The position numbers and the translations under genes were made by a program. DNA of 64,000 bases. Origin: JACVRW01 sp963728495. GTDB lineage: Bacteria > Actinomycetota > Thermoleophilia > Solirubrobacterales > Thermoleophilaceae. The stretch lies in assembly GCA_963728495.1 (NCBI GenBank), contig CAVSKI010000005.1, positions 1-64,000 on the forward strand, given 5' to 3'. How positions within the stretch are numbered: the first letter of the stretch is position 1; the number at the start of each line of letters is the position of its first letter. The notes beneath the pieces were generated by a model. That model worked only from the letters and a program-made list of their open reading frames with translations. It was not told the DNA's origin and did no database searches. Of the stretch, positions 54,162 through 62,165 are shown piece after piece.

Positions 54162-55152
54162 ACTCCTGACGGCGATCCTGGTAACCGGCAGCGCCGGACA
54201 TTTGGGCGAGGCGCTGATGCGCTCGCTACGCGACAAAGGGCGTGAGGTGCTGGGGCTCGATCTGCTCGAGTCGCCCTTCACGGACGTGGTGGGCTCGATC
54301 GCCGACCGCGAGCTGGTGCGGCGGTGCCTCGATGGCGTGGGCGCCGTGTTTCACGCGGCCACGCTCCACAAACCGCATGTGGGCTCGCACAGCCGGCAGC
54401 AGTTCGTGGACACCAACGTCACCGGCACACTGAACCTGCTCGAGGAGGCCGTGGCCGGCGGTGTCGAGAGCTTCGTGTTCACCAGCACCACCAGCGCATT
54501 CGGGCGCGCACTCACGCCGGCGCCGGGCGCCCCGGCGGCTTGGATCACCGAGGACGTGGTGCCCGTGCCGCGGAACATCTACGGCGTTACCAAGACGGCG
54601 GCTGAGGACTTGTGCCGGCTCGTTCACCAAGATCACGGCCTGCCCTGCCTGATACTGCGCACGTCGCGGTTCTTTCCCGAGGAGGACGATCGCGATGAGG
54701 TCCGCGCGGCCTACTCCGACGACAACCTGAAGGCCAACGAGTACCTCTACCGGCGGGTGGACCTCGAGGATGTGGTGAGCGCCCACCTGCTGGCCCTCGA
54801 GCGGGCGCCGACGATCGGCTTCGGCAGGTACATCATCAGCGCCACCACACCCTTCGGCCGCGAGGATCTGTCGGAACTGCGCAGCCACGCGCCGGCTGTC
54901 GTGCGGCGGCTCTTCCCCGACTACGAAGCCACCTACGAGCAGCGCGGCTGGACCATGTTCGGAAGCATCGAGCGCGTCTACGTGAATTCACACGCGCGTA
55001 AAGAGCTGGGCTGGGCCCCGCGGTACGACTTCCGACACCTGCTCGACAGCCTCGCGGCGGGTGACGACCCGCGCAGCCCACTCGCGCGGGCGGTGGGAGC
55101 AAAGGGCTACCACCCCGTCTCCTGCGGGCCCTATACGACGCGCGAGAGCTAA
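54112..55152 (+). CDS. NAD-dependent epimerase/dehydratase (extended SDR)
   Basis: TAILVTGSAGHLGEALMRSL is the NAD-binding Rossmann motif. LDGVGAVFHAATLHKPHVGS, FVDTNVTGTLNLLEEAVAGG, FVFTSTTSAFGRALTPAPGA and PRNIYGVTKTAAEDLCRLVH (YxxxK) complete the catalytic core. The C-terminal half (RVDLEDVVSAHLLALERAPT, RKELGWAPRYDFRHLLDSLA) binds the substrate. The only usual start is GTG 54112, which overlaps the previous gene by 50 nt. The Rossmann strand begins ~18 residues later with no ATG/GTG/TTG, so a CTG start near 54163 is also possible. The substrate (nucleotide sugar or other) is unknown. Confidence 0.75.
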   Translation: MPSGAGAFRFSVGRGSELLTAILVTGSAGHLGEALMRSLRDKGREVLGLDLLESPFTDVVGSIADRELVRRCLDGVGAVFHAATLHKPHVGSHSRQQFVDTNVTGTLNLLEEAVAGGVESFVFTSTTSAFGRALTPAPGAPAAWITEDVVPVPRNIYGVTKTAAEDLCRLVHQDHGLPCLILRTSRFFPEEDDRDEVRAAYSDDNLKANEYLYRRVDLEDVVSAHLLALERAPTIGFGRYIISATTPFGREDLSELRSHAPAVVRRLFPDYEATYEQRGWTMFGSIERVYVNSHARKELGWAPRYDFRHLLDSLAAGDDPRSPLARAVGAKGYHPVSCGPYTTRES

Positions 55153-55170
55153 GGCGTGACGGGGGTTCGG

Positions 55171-55496
55171 CGCGCCCGCCCTGCGCTGCGCGAGCCGCCA
55201 TGCGCCGGGGCCGGCGTCTGGAACGACAGCAACCAAGGTCGGAGATCTGCCGGAGCTGTCACTCCTGTCGCGGCGCTGTAACACCGACGGGTGCGCCGAC
55301 CGCGCCGTCGCGCCTGCGCTCTGCCGAGTGTCGGATTGTGCATCTATGAGGTGCATAACTTGACACTCGATCGGTGGCCTAGCGACCGCGTTACAGCAAC
55401 GTGACAAAGCCGACAACACGGCCGCGTCCACCCTTGGTTGCTGCCGTTCCAGAAACGCAGGCCCCGGCAGCCGGCGACTCGCGCAGCGCCGGGCGG
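55171..55496. repeat. Large inverted-repeat element, copy 2
   Basis: The left arm (55171-55286) and right arm (55386-55496) are imperfect reverse complements over ~110 nt ('gcgctgcgcgag', 'ctggaacgacagcaaccaag', 'gcgctgtaac'). The centre carries its own stem, CGAGTGTC (55325-55332) with GACACTCG (55362-55369). Arms match copy 1 at 31206-31478; the centres differ. Flanked by the epimerase and EEP-phosphatase gene ends, with no gene inside. Confidence 0.7.
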
Positions 55497-55512
55497 TTCC
55501 ACCATCCGTGCC

Positions 55513-56922
55513 CTAACGCACGACCCGGAAGCTCGTCCGGGCCAGCACGCTGTAGCCGTCGTCCATCATCAGCCCGGCTGTGTAGCGGCCCGGCGCGAGC
55601 TTGCCCAGGTCCGCCTTGGTCATCGCCAGGCGTCCGTGGGGCAGCGCCCCGATGTAGCTGAAGCCCAGGTAGTTGTAGACGTCGAGCGGCCCGCCCGGGA
55701 AGATGCCCACCCAGTCGAACTTGTTGCCCGGCGCGTTGCGCCAGCTCAGGCGAATCGTCTCACCCGGCGCGTAGACCGACCGGGCGGAGCGTATGCGCGG
55801 CCGGGCGCCGCGAGGCAGTACCCAGAAGCGCGAGGTGGCCTCGACTCCGCCCTTGCCGTTGAGCAGAGCGGCGCGGTAGGCGCCGGGCCGCAGCGAGGAG
55901 GTGCCGAAGAAGCCGGCCTGGTGGTCCGACGCGTCGTAGATGGGCAGCGTCACGATCGGCCGGTCGCCGTGAAGGGGCAGGATGCCGATGCGCCGTCCGC
56001 GATGGCTGGCGTAGCGGATCGTCAATCGCTCACCGCGGCGCACCACGCGCTGGTCTGTGTCCACCAGGGCCGGCGCGTCGGCCGCTTGGACGTCGAAGGT
56101 CGAGGCCACCGCACGGTGATCGGAGCCCCAGCGCTCGAGCCCGATGTCCACGTCGGGGCCGCCCAGCTCGCCAACCAGGGAGCTCGCAACGGTGGTGCTC
56201 GGACCGCGCGCGATCACCCAGTCGATGCGGTCGACCGTCTCCTCCTTGCGAATGCGCGGCGGCGGGGTGCCCGCCGTCCAGGTGAAGCCGGGTCGCGCCA
56301 CCGGATCGGGATGAGCGTCGCGATAGGAGTCCCGGAAACCGGCGCCGGTCAGGGCCCGAGAAACGGGCCAGGGAAACGGCTCGTCGAGATGTGACGGGGA
56401 GTTGAAATCACCGGTCAGGAACGTCGGGATCCCGGCGTCCGACAAGCGCGCCAGCGGGCGCAGGTAGGGCTTGATCCCACTCAAGCGCGTAACGCGCTCG
56501 TTCTTGAGCACCGCCTTCCTCGACTTGCCGTCGCGCTGCAACTCGGGCCCGTAGGGGCTGGAAAGCAGGTGGACGTTGGTGATCGCCACCACCTTGCGGG
56601 GATGGATCGCCGCGTAGGCAAACCGCACTCCGCCGCGCTCCGCCGCGTACAGCGGGTAGCGCGAGATCAGGTGCAGGCTCTCGTCGACGTAGGGCAATCC
56701 TGCCGATCGGGCGATGGCGCGAATGTTGCCCTCCGGCTCCTGCAGGCCGACGATGTCCGCGTCCGCGCGGCGTATCGCGGTGCCGATCTGGGGGAAGTCG
56801 ACCTGCACGCCTCCGTACCAGACGTTGAAGGTCATCACCGTCAACGGCTCGGCCGAGGCCGGTGCGGCCGCCCCGAGGGCGGCGGCGCAGAGGACCGCGA
56901 GGAAGGTGGCGAGTCGTTTCAG
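55513..56922 (-). CDS. Secreted endonuclease/exonuclease/phosphatase-family protein
   Basis: The catalytic EEP domain (MTVMTFNVWYGGVQVDFPQI; DIVGLQEPEGNIRAIARSAG with the metal Glu; TFLTGDFNSPSHLD; DRIDWVIARG; RWGSDHRAVASTF) is followed by ~190 residues of β-rich C-terminal region (SWRNAPGNKFDWVGIFPGGP). Upstream of the ATG at 56844, the same frame encodes a signal peptide (RLATFLAVLCAAALGAAAPA, ending SA). The only start for it is a CTG at 56922 that overlaps the potA stop (CTGA). Either CTG is used or an ATG was mutated. Likely an extracellular nuclease or phosphodiesterase/sphingomyelinase-like enzyme; substrate unproven. Confidence 0.75.
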   Translation of the reverse strand: MKRLATFLAVLCAAALGAAAPASAEPLTVMTFNVWYGGVQVDFPQIGTAIRRADADIVGLQEPEGNIRAIARSAGLPYVDESLHLISRYPLYAAERGGVRFAYAAIHPRKVVAITNVHLLSSPYGPELQRDGKSRKAVLKNERVTRLSGIKPYLRPLARLSDAGIPTFLTGDFNSPSHLDEPFPWPVSRALTGAGFRDSYRDAHPDPVARPGFTWTAGTPPPRIRKEETVDRIDWVIARGPSTTVASSLVGELGGPDVDIGLERWGSDHRAVASTFDVQAADAPALVDTDQRVVRRGERLTIRYASHRGRRIGILPLHGDRPIVTLPIYDASDHQAGFFGTSSLRPGAYRAALLNGKGGVEATSRFWVLPRGARPRIRSARSVYAPGETIRLSWRNAPGNKFDWVGIFPGGPLDVYNYLGFSYIGALPHGRLAMTKADLGKLAPGRYTAGLMMDDGYSVLARTSFRVVR

Positions 56923-58064
56923 CGCAGAACCAGCGAGTGCTCAGGGTGCCAGGACACGCGGAGACGGTCGCCGATCTCCCAGCGGTCATCGGACTTCGCA
57001 CGGTTGAAGTTCTGGTCCAGGGCGACCAGCCGCACGCCGTTGCTGAGCTGGACGATCACCTGGGTGCTGGTGCCCACGTACACGCGCTCGGCGATCGTGC
57101 CCTCGATCGAGACCATCCCCTCCTCGGGGTCCTCGGTCCAGACCTTCTCGGGGCGCACGGAGAGCTGAACCTCCTCGCCCGGCCCGCAGTCCGCGGGCAC
57201 GTCGGCCCGGCACAGCTCCCCGCTGGAAAGGCGCACTCCGCCGTTCTCCGTGACCCCGGGCAGGAGGTTGGAGACGCCGATGAACCCGGCCACGAACGGA
57301 CCCGTCGGGTGCTCGTAGACCTCCTCCGGGGTACTGCACTGCTTGACGTAGCCGCCCTCCATGACCGCGATCCGGTCGGACATGGCGAGCGCTTCCTCCT
57401 GATCATGGGTCACGTAGAGGAACGTGATCTCCACCTCGCGCTGGATGCCCTTCAGCTCGACCTGCATCTGCTTTCGCAGCTTGAGGTCGAGCGCGCCGAG
57501 CGGCTCGTCGAGCAGCAGCACGGACGGCCGGTTGACCAGTGCCCGCGCCAGCGCTACGCGCTGTTTCTGGCCGCCGGAGAGCTCGCCCGGGCGTGACTTC
57601 TCGCGCCCTTGCAGCTCCACCAGCTCGAGCGCTTCGGCCACGCGCGTGCGCACCTCGTCCTTGCCGATCTTGCGTCGCCGAAGCCCGAACGCGACGTTGT
57701 CGGCGATGTTCAGGTGCTCGAACAGCGCGTAGCTCTGGAAGACCGTGTTCACGTTGCGCTTGTAGGGAGGCACGGTCTCGACCGGCTCGCCCTCGAGGTA
57801 GATGCGTCCCTCGCTCGGCTGCTCGAAGCCCGCCACCATGCGCAGCGTCGTGGTCTTGCCGCAACCCGACGGACCCAGCAGCGAGAAGAACTCGCCCTTG
57901 CGGATCTCCAGGTTCAGGTCGTCGACGGCCACCGAGTCGCCGAAGCGCTTGGTCACTCCCTCGAAGCGTATTGCCGAAGCACTCGGCTCGGCCGAGTGCG
58001 CCCGGACCTTGTCTGCCGACGCACTCGGCTCGGCTGATTCCTCCCGGACGAATCTTTCGCTCAC
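56919..58064 (-). CDS. potA: Spermidine/putrescine-type ABC transporter ATPase
   Basis: GTG 58064 (VSERFVREESAEPSASADKV) overlaps the potC stop (GTGA). Walker A LLGPSGCGKTTTLRMVAGFE, Q-loop VNTVFQSYALFEHLNIADNV, signature LSGGQKQRVALARALVNRPS, Walker B VLLLDEPLGALDLKLRKQMQ and H-loop VTHDQEEALAMSDRIAVMEG are intact. A C-terminal TOBE domain follows (LSVRPEKVWTEDPEEGMVSI). The ~32-residue N-terminal extension contains an approximate tandem duplication (SAEPSASADKVRAH/SAEPSASAIRF). It powers the PotBC permease. 381 residues. The stop overlaps the next gene. Confidence 0.88.
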   Translation of the reverse strand: MSERFVREESAEPSASADKVRAHSAEPSASAIRFEGVTKRFGDSVAVDDLNLEIRKGEFFSLLGPSGCGKTTTLRMVAGFEQPSEGRIYLEGEPVETVPPYKRNVNTVFQSYALFEHLNIADNVAFGLRRRKIGKDEVRTRVAEALELVELQGREKSRPGELSGGQKQRVALARALVNRPSVLLLDEPLGALDLKLRKQMQVELKGIQREVEITFLYVTHDQEEALAMSDRIAVMEGGYVKQCSTPEEVYEHPTGPFVAGFIGVSNLLPGVTENGGVRLSSGELCRADVPADCGPGEEVQLSVRPEKVWTEDPEEGMVSIEGTIAERVYVGTSTQVIVQLSNGVRLVALDQNFNRAKSDDRWEIGDRLRVSWHPEHSLVLR

Positions 58065-58969
58065 GCGCCCTCCCTTCCCAGTAGTACCCCCAGGCCGCTC
58101 TCGCGCCGCCCGAGCAGGCGCGGCAGAAGCAGCGCGAGCCCCACGGACAGCGTCGAGATGACCAGCATGAAGGTCCCGATTGCGTTGATGGTCGGCCTGA
58201 CGCCGAAGCGGATCTGCGTCCAGATGCGCACCGGCAGTGGCTGAGGCGACTCGCCGGTGGTGAAGAAGGACAGCACGAAGTCGTCGAATGACAGCGCGAA
58301 CACCAGCAGGCCGGCGGCGATCACCGCCGGCCACAGCGCGGGCAGCGTCACGAGCCGGAACGTCTGCCATCGGGTGGCGCCGAGATCCATGGACGCGTCC
58401 TCGACCTCACGGCCGAGCGCCGCGAGCCGCGCTCGCACGACCACGGTCACATAGGAGATCGAGAACGTGATGTGGGCGAGGATGATCGTGGTGATCGAGA
58501 GCTCGAGTCCGACCTGGGTGAAGATGAGCAGCGCAGACGCCCCGGCCACGATCTCCGGCGTGACCAGCGGTATGAGCATCATGATGTTGGCCCCGTCCGA
58601 CCAGCGAGTGCGCGCCCGGACGAGTCCGTAGGCCAGCGCAGTGCCGAGCACGGTCGCGACCACCATCGTCACGAGGGCGATCTCGATGCTGGCGATGAGT
58701 GAGTTGCGCAGCGACTCGGACTCAAAGAACGTCTCGTACCAGGTCAGGCTGAAGCCATCGAAGTGCTGAAGCGACCGGCTCGAGTTGAACGAGAACAGGA
58801 TCACCAGCGCGATCGGCGCGAACAGGACGAGGAAGAAGAGGCCCGTGAAGACCTTGAGGAAGCGCGGGCGGTCGAACCCCTTGGGGGGCTTGCTCGGCGG
58901 GGCCGGCTTGGCGCGATCGCGCTCATCAGGGCGCGTTGGGGCGGTTTCGGTACGGGCGGTGGTGCTCAC
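58061..58969 (-). CDS. potC: Spermidine/putrescine-type ABC permease PotC
   Basis: 302 residues, GTG 58969, overlapping the potB stop (GTGA). A Pro/Lys-rich cytosolic N-terminus (APPSKPPKGFDRPRFLKVFT) precedes six membrane helices. The binding-protein-dependent permease loop is VVVRARLAALGREVEDASMD, LGATRWQTFRLVTLPALWPA (EAA motif). LSFDDFVLSFFTTGESPQPL and PVRIWTQIRFGVRPTINAIG are characteristic of PotC. It pairs with PotB to form the channel. Confidence 0.88.
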   Translation of the reverse strand: MSTTARTETAPTRPDERDRAKPAPPSKPPKGFDRPRFLKVFTGLFFLVLFAPIALVILFSFNSSRSLQHFDGFSLTWYETFFESESLRNSLIASIEIALVTMVVATVLGTALAYGLVRARTRWSDGANIMMLIPLVTPEIVAGASALLIFTQVGLELSITTIILAHITFSISYVTVVVRARLAALGREVEDASMDLGATRWQTFRLVTLPALWPAVIAAGLLVFALSFDDFVLSFFTTGESPQPLPVRIWTQIRFGVRPTINAIGTFMLVISTLSVGLALLLPRLLGRRESGLGVLLGREGA

Positions 58970-59799
58970 GCCCGTGCTTCCTTGGTTTCTCGGGCGGCCG
59001 AGCGCAGGTAGGCCGACATCCAGATCAGCAGGAAGATCATCATCACCACGGTCAGCGCCGCGCCGAAGGGCCAGTTGTCGGAGGCCTGGAACTGCTGCTG
59101 GATCAGGTTGCCGATCATCACCTGCTCGGGCCCGCCCAGCAGCGAGGCGGACACGAAGTCGCCCACGGCGGGCAGGAACACCAGCACCGAGCCGGCCAGC
59201 ACACCCTGAATCGTGTGAGGCAGCGTCACGTGGCGGAAGGTTTGGGCCGGCCCTCCGTAGAGGTCCTTGCCCGCCTCGATCAACGACGGGTCCATGCGGT
59301 CGAGCGAGGCGTAAATCGGCAGGATCATGAAGGCTAGGAAGCCGTACACGAGCCCGCCAACCACCGCGTAGGGCGTGTTGAGAAAGCGGAAATCGGAGGA
59401 GAAGATCCCGTTGACGAGGCCGTCGTCGCCGAGCATCGCGATCCAGGCGTAGGTGCGCACGAGGTAGTTGACGAAGAACGGCAGCACCACCAGCGCCAGC
59501 AGCACGTTCTTCCAGCGCCCGCCGAAGATCGCGATGTAGTAGGCCACCGGGTAGCCGATCAGGAGGCAGATGGCCACCGTGGCCAGGGCATAGCCCACCG
59601 AGCGCACCAGGACCGGGATGAGATCCGGGTCGAAGACGCGGCTGTAGTTGTCGAGGCTGGTCCCGTAGATCGCCTCGCCCAGGTCGTCGGTGTAGCCGAA
59701 GGAGAGCGCCAGTATGAAGCCGAGCGGCACCACGAACAGCGCCAGCAGCCACAGGCCACCGGGCACGAGAAAGGCGGAGGCGAAGCGATTCTCGCTCAT
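58966..59799 (-). CDS. potB: Spermidine/putrescine-type ABC permease PotB
   Basis: 277 residues, ATG 59799. LWLLALFVVPLGFILALSFG (TM1), VLLALVVLPFFVNYLVRTYA (the PotB 'LPFWxNxLVRTYAW' element), MILPIYASLDRMDPSLIEAG followed by KDLYGGPAQTFRHVTLPHTI (EAA loop), and FLPAVGDFVSASLLGGPEQV identify it. Starts 4 nt after potD ends, and overlaps potC by 4 nt. Confidence 0.88.
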   Translation of the reverse strand: MSENRFASAFLVPGGLWLLALFVVPLGFILALSFGYTDDLGEAIYGTSLDNYSRVFDPDLIPVLVRSVGYALATVAICLLIGYPVAYYIAIFGGRWKNVLLALVVLPFFVNYLVRTYAWIAMLGDDGLVNGIFSSDFRFLNTPYAVVGGLVYGFLAFMILPIYASLDRMDPSLIEAGKDLYGGPAQTFRHVTLPHTIQGVLAGSVLVFLPAVGDFVSASLLGGPEQVMIGNLIQQQFQASDNWPFGAALTVVMMIFLLIWMSAYLRSAARETKEARA

Positions 59800-59803
59800 A
59801 GTC

Positions 59804-60910
59804 CTACGCGATCCGGAACTCGGTCCATACCTCGTCCCACGCCAGCCGCCCTTCGCCCTTCAGGTTCTCGAACTGCTGCCCGTTCTCGAGATCCTCGGTG
59901 GTCACGTTGATCTCGGGGTCATCCTTGACGAGCCCCTGAAATGCCTCGGTGGCCCCTCCGTCGTAGGGCATCGGGTAGCCGATCCACTCCACGTTCTGCG
60001 CCGCGTTCTCGGGCTCGAGCATGTACTCCATGAACAGCAGCGCCGTGCCCGGATGCTTCGCGTTCACGGGGATCACGAAGTTGTCGCTGCCGACCGGGAG
60101 CCCCTCCTTGCACTTCTGGAATCTGTAGTCCTCGGGGTTGTCGACCTGATAGCGGATGTTGACGATGTCGCCGTTCCAGAGGTGCTGGATCCAGGCGTTG
60201 CCGCTGACCATGTTGGTGATCGTGTCCGCGGAGATGCCGCGCAGCTTGGGCTTTAGATCGAGCAGATACTGCTGCGACTTCTCGAGCTTGGCCCGGTCGA
60301 TCTCGTTCAGCGGATAGCCGTTGACCAGGTTCGCCATGCCGATGCTCTCCTGGAAGTCGTCGAGCAGGAACGAGCGGTCCTCGGTGTCCACCGTCCCGAG
60401 GTCGCGCCAGGAGCCGGTCATCCCGTCGACCTGGTCGGCGCGGTAGCCGAGGCCGGTGGCGTACATGCCGTAGGGCGTGGAGTGCTCGGACTTCCTGTCG
60501 TACCACGGGTCGGCGAAGTACTTGTAGACCGTGTCGACGTTCTTGAGCTTGTCGCGGTCGATCCTGCGGATCAGGTTGCCGGATATCAGGCGCTGGACGT
60601 ACTCGCCGCTGGGGAAGATCACGTCGTAGGAGATACCGGCGCGCAGCTTGGCCATCATCGCCGACATCGAGTCGAAGTACGACTCGCGGACGGTCACCCC
60701 GTAGAGCTTCTCGAAGCCCTTGACCAGCTTGGGGTCGATGTACTCCGAGTAGTTGAAGTACACGAGGTCGCCGTCGATCTTCTTCTTGATCGGCTTCTCG
60801 GTCTCCGCCTTCGTGCCGCCGCTGACGTTGCCCACGCCGCAGCCGGCGAGGCCCATGCCCACGGCCAGGCCCGCGCCGCCCTGCAGCAGCTCGCGGCGAC
60901 TGAGGGTCAC
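59804..60910 (-). CDS. potD: Spermidine/putrescine-type substrate-binding lipoprotein PotD
   Basis: 368 residues, GTG start overlapping the TetR stop. The N-terminus has a twin-arginine motif (SRRELLQGGAGLAVGMGLAG) with a lipobox cysteine (LAGC), so it is a Tat-exported lipoprotein. DLVYFNYSEYIDPKLVKGFE, VRESYFDSMSAMMAKLRAGI and SYDVIFPSGEYVQRLISGNL are the polyamine-binding-protein family start. WNGDIVNIRYQVDNPEDYRF and FVIPVNAKHPGTALLFMEYM complete the second lobe. It delivers a cationic amine to PotBC; the actual ligand (putrescine, spermidine or another amine) is not determined. Confidence 0.88.
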   Translation of the reverse strand: MTLSRRELLQGGAGLAVGMGLAGCGVGNVSGGTKAETEKPIKKKIDGDLVYFNYSEYIDPKLVKGFEKLYGVTVRESYFDSMSAMMAKLRAGISYDVIFPSGEYVQRLISGNLIRRIDRDKLKNVDTVYKYFADPWYDRKSEHSTPYGMYATGLGYRADQVDGMTGSWRDLGTVDTEDRSFLLDDFQESIGMANLVNGYPLNEIDRAKLEKSQQYLLDLKPKLRGISADTITNMVSGNAWIQHLWNGDIVNIRYQVDNPEDYRFQKCKEGLPVGSDNFVIPVNAKHPGTALLFMEYMLEPENAAQNVEWIGYPMPYDGGATEAFQGLVKDDPEINVTTEDLENGQQFENLKGEGRLAWDEVWTEFRIA

Positions 60911-61512
60911 GCCGCCGCCCCCAGTTCGCAGCCCAGCTCGCGTTCGGCCAGAGCGAGGGTCATCCGCTCCGCCCGGTCCGGGGTGACCTCCTCGTCCCCG
61001 AGCGCGATCTGCACGGCGAGTCCGTCAAGCAGCGAGCCCAGGAGGAGAGCAAAGTCCTCGGGCTCCGCCGGCCCGAACTCGTCGCGCGCCTGTCCGTAAC
61101 GAACGATCTCCGCGATGGTGCTCCGCCAGCGCACGTCTAGGTCGGCCCGTGTGGCCGCGAGGTCGGGATCGCGCAGCGCCTTCGCCCACAGCTCCATCCA
61201 CAGGGCCGCGTCGTAGTCGCCCTCGCCGGCGCCGCCGCCGATGATCTTGACCAGCCGCTCGCGCGCGCTGTCGGTCTCGATCAGCTCGCGCTCGAGCTGT
61301 TCGTAGTAGCCCTCCTCGGCGGACACGAGCGCCTCCTTGAGCAGCTCGGCCTTGGAGGCGAAGTAGTAGAGAACCGACGGCGCGCTGGTGCCGGCCCGGT
61401 CGGCCACATCGCTCACGCGGGCGCGCTCGAGGCCACGCTCGCGGATCACCTCTGCGGCGGCGGCGAGAATCGCGGGCCGGCGGACATGGTCGAGCCGGGG
61501 GCGCGGACTCAC
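60907..61512 (-). CDS. TetR-family regulator (BetI-like)
   Basis: 201 residues, GTG 61512. The N-terminal HTH reads RRPAILAAAAEVIRERGLER, ARVSDVADRAGTSAPSVLYY and FASKAELLKEAL. The ligand domain contains GEGDYDAALWMELWAKALRD, close to the C-terminal domain of BetI/TetR_C_6 regulators. The stop overlaps potD, so it is the first gene of the uptake operon and a natural local repressor. A candidate operator (61540-61553) lies ~28 nt upstream. Confidence 0.82.
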   Translation of the reverse strand: MSPRPRLDHVRRPAILAAAAEVIRERGLERARVSDVADRAGTSAPSVLYYFASKAELLKEALVSAEEGYYEQLERELIETDSARERLVKIIGGGAGEGDYDAALWMELWAKALRDPDLAATRADLDVRWRSTIAEIVRYGQARDEFGPAEPEDFALLLGSLLDGLAVQIALGDEEVTPDRAERMTLALAERELGCELGAAA

Positions 61513-61539
61513 CGGGTCAAAGTCTCCCTCTCATAAACC

Positions 61540-61553
61540 TGAACGGTGATTCA
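61540..61553. promoter_or_regulatory. Small palindrome upstream of the tetR-pot operon
   Basis: TGAACGGTGATTCA has TGAA/TTCA arms and lies in the only sizeable gap (61513-61559) between the two TetR genes. It could be the self-regulatory site of the BetI-like repressor. The arms are short, so support is weak. Confidence 0.3.
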
Positions 61554-61559
61554 AAAAAC

Positions 61560-62165
61560 CTATCCCGCAGTCAGGCTCCCGTCAAGCGAAAGTTCGGACG
61601 CCAGGTAGCCCCAGACCTGCTCGCGGGCGTACTCGATCGGCATCTCACCGATCAGCACGCGCACGCCGAAGCCGTCGCACAGCGCGAGGGCGCGGTCGGC
61701 CACCTCGCCCGGGTCGCGCCCGGCAGGGACGCCGCAGGCCACGATTCCCTCGGACAGCCAATCGTGCATGCGCTCGTACAGCCGTGCGGCCGTGGGCGCC
61801 ATCTCGGGATAACGCACCGTTCGCAGCCATAGCTCCACCCACAGCACCCAGTCCTGGCGCAGGTCACCCGGGTAGGGCAGGCACTGGTCGACCATCTCGA
61901 GCAGCCTGCGCTCGGGGTCGGCCTCGGCCTCCGACCCGTCGGCGAGGCGAACCTCCCCGGCGTGCTCGTAGGAGTACTCGAGCGCCTCGCCCAGAAGCGC
62001 CTCGCGGGTCGCGAAGTGGTAGTGCACGAGCGACGTGGAAACGCCCGCGTCCATGGCCACGCGGGCGATGCGCATGTCGTCTATCCCGTCGCTGGCGATC
62101 CGCTCGACGGCGGCGGCGAGGATCCGCTCGCGCGCGCCGCGCTCGGTCGCCGTGGCCTCGGTCAA
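61560..62165 (-). CDS. TetR-family regulator (second)
   Basis: 201 residues, TTG 62165, overlapping the Rieske stop (TTGA). HTH: RERILAAAVERIASDGIDDM, RIARVAMDAGVSTSLVHYHF, ATREALLGEAL. The C-terminal ligand domain (DQCLPYPGDLRQDWVLWVEL, WLRTVRYPEMAPTAARLYER) resembles the first TetR, suggesting related ligands, possibly amines. It is co-transcribed with the Rieske oxygenase and is a candidate to bind the shared operator at 63276 and 51119. Confidence 0.82.
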   Translation of the reverse strand: MTEATATERGARERILAAAVERIASDGIDDMRIARVAMDAGVSTSLVHYHFATREALLGEALEYSYEHAGEVRLADGSEAEADPERRLLEMVDQCLPYPGDLRQDWVLWVELWLRTVRYPEMAPTAARLYERMHDWLSEGIVACGVPAGRDPGEVADRALALCDGFGVRVLIGEMPIEYAREQVWGYLASELSLDGSLTAG

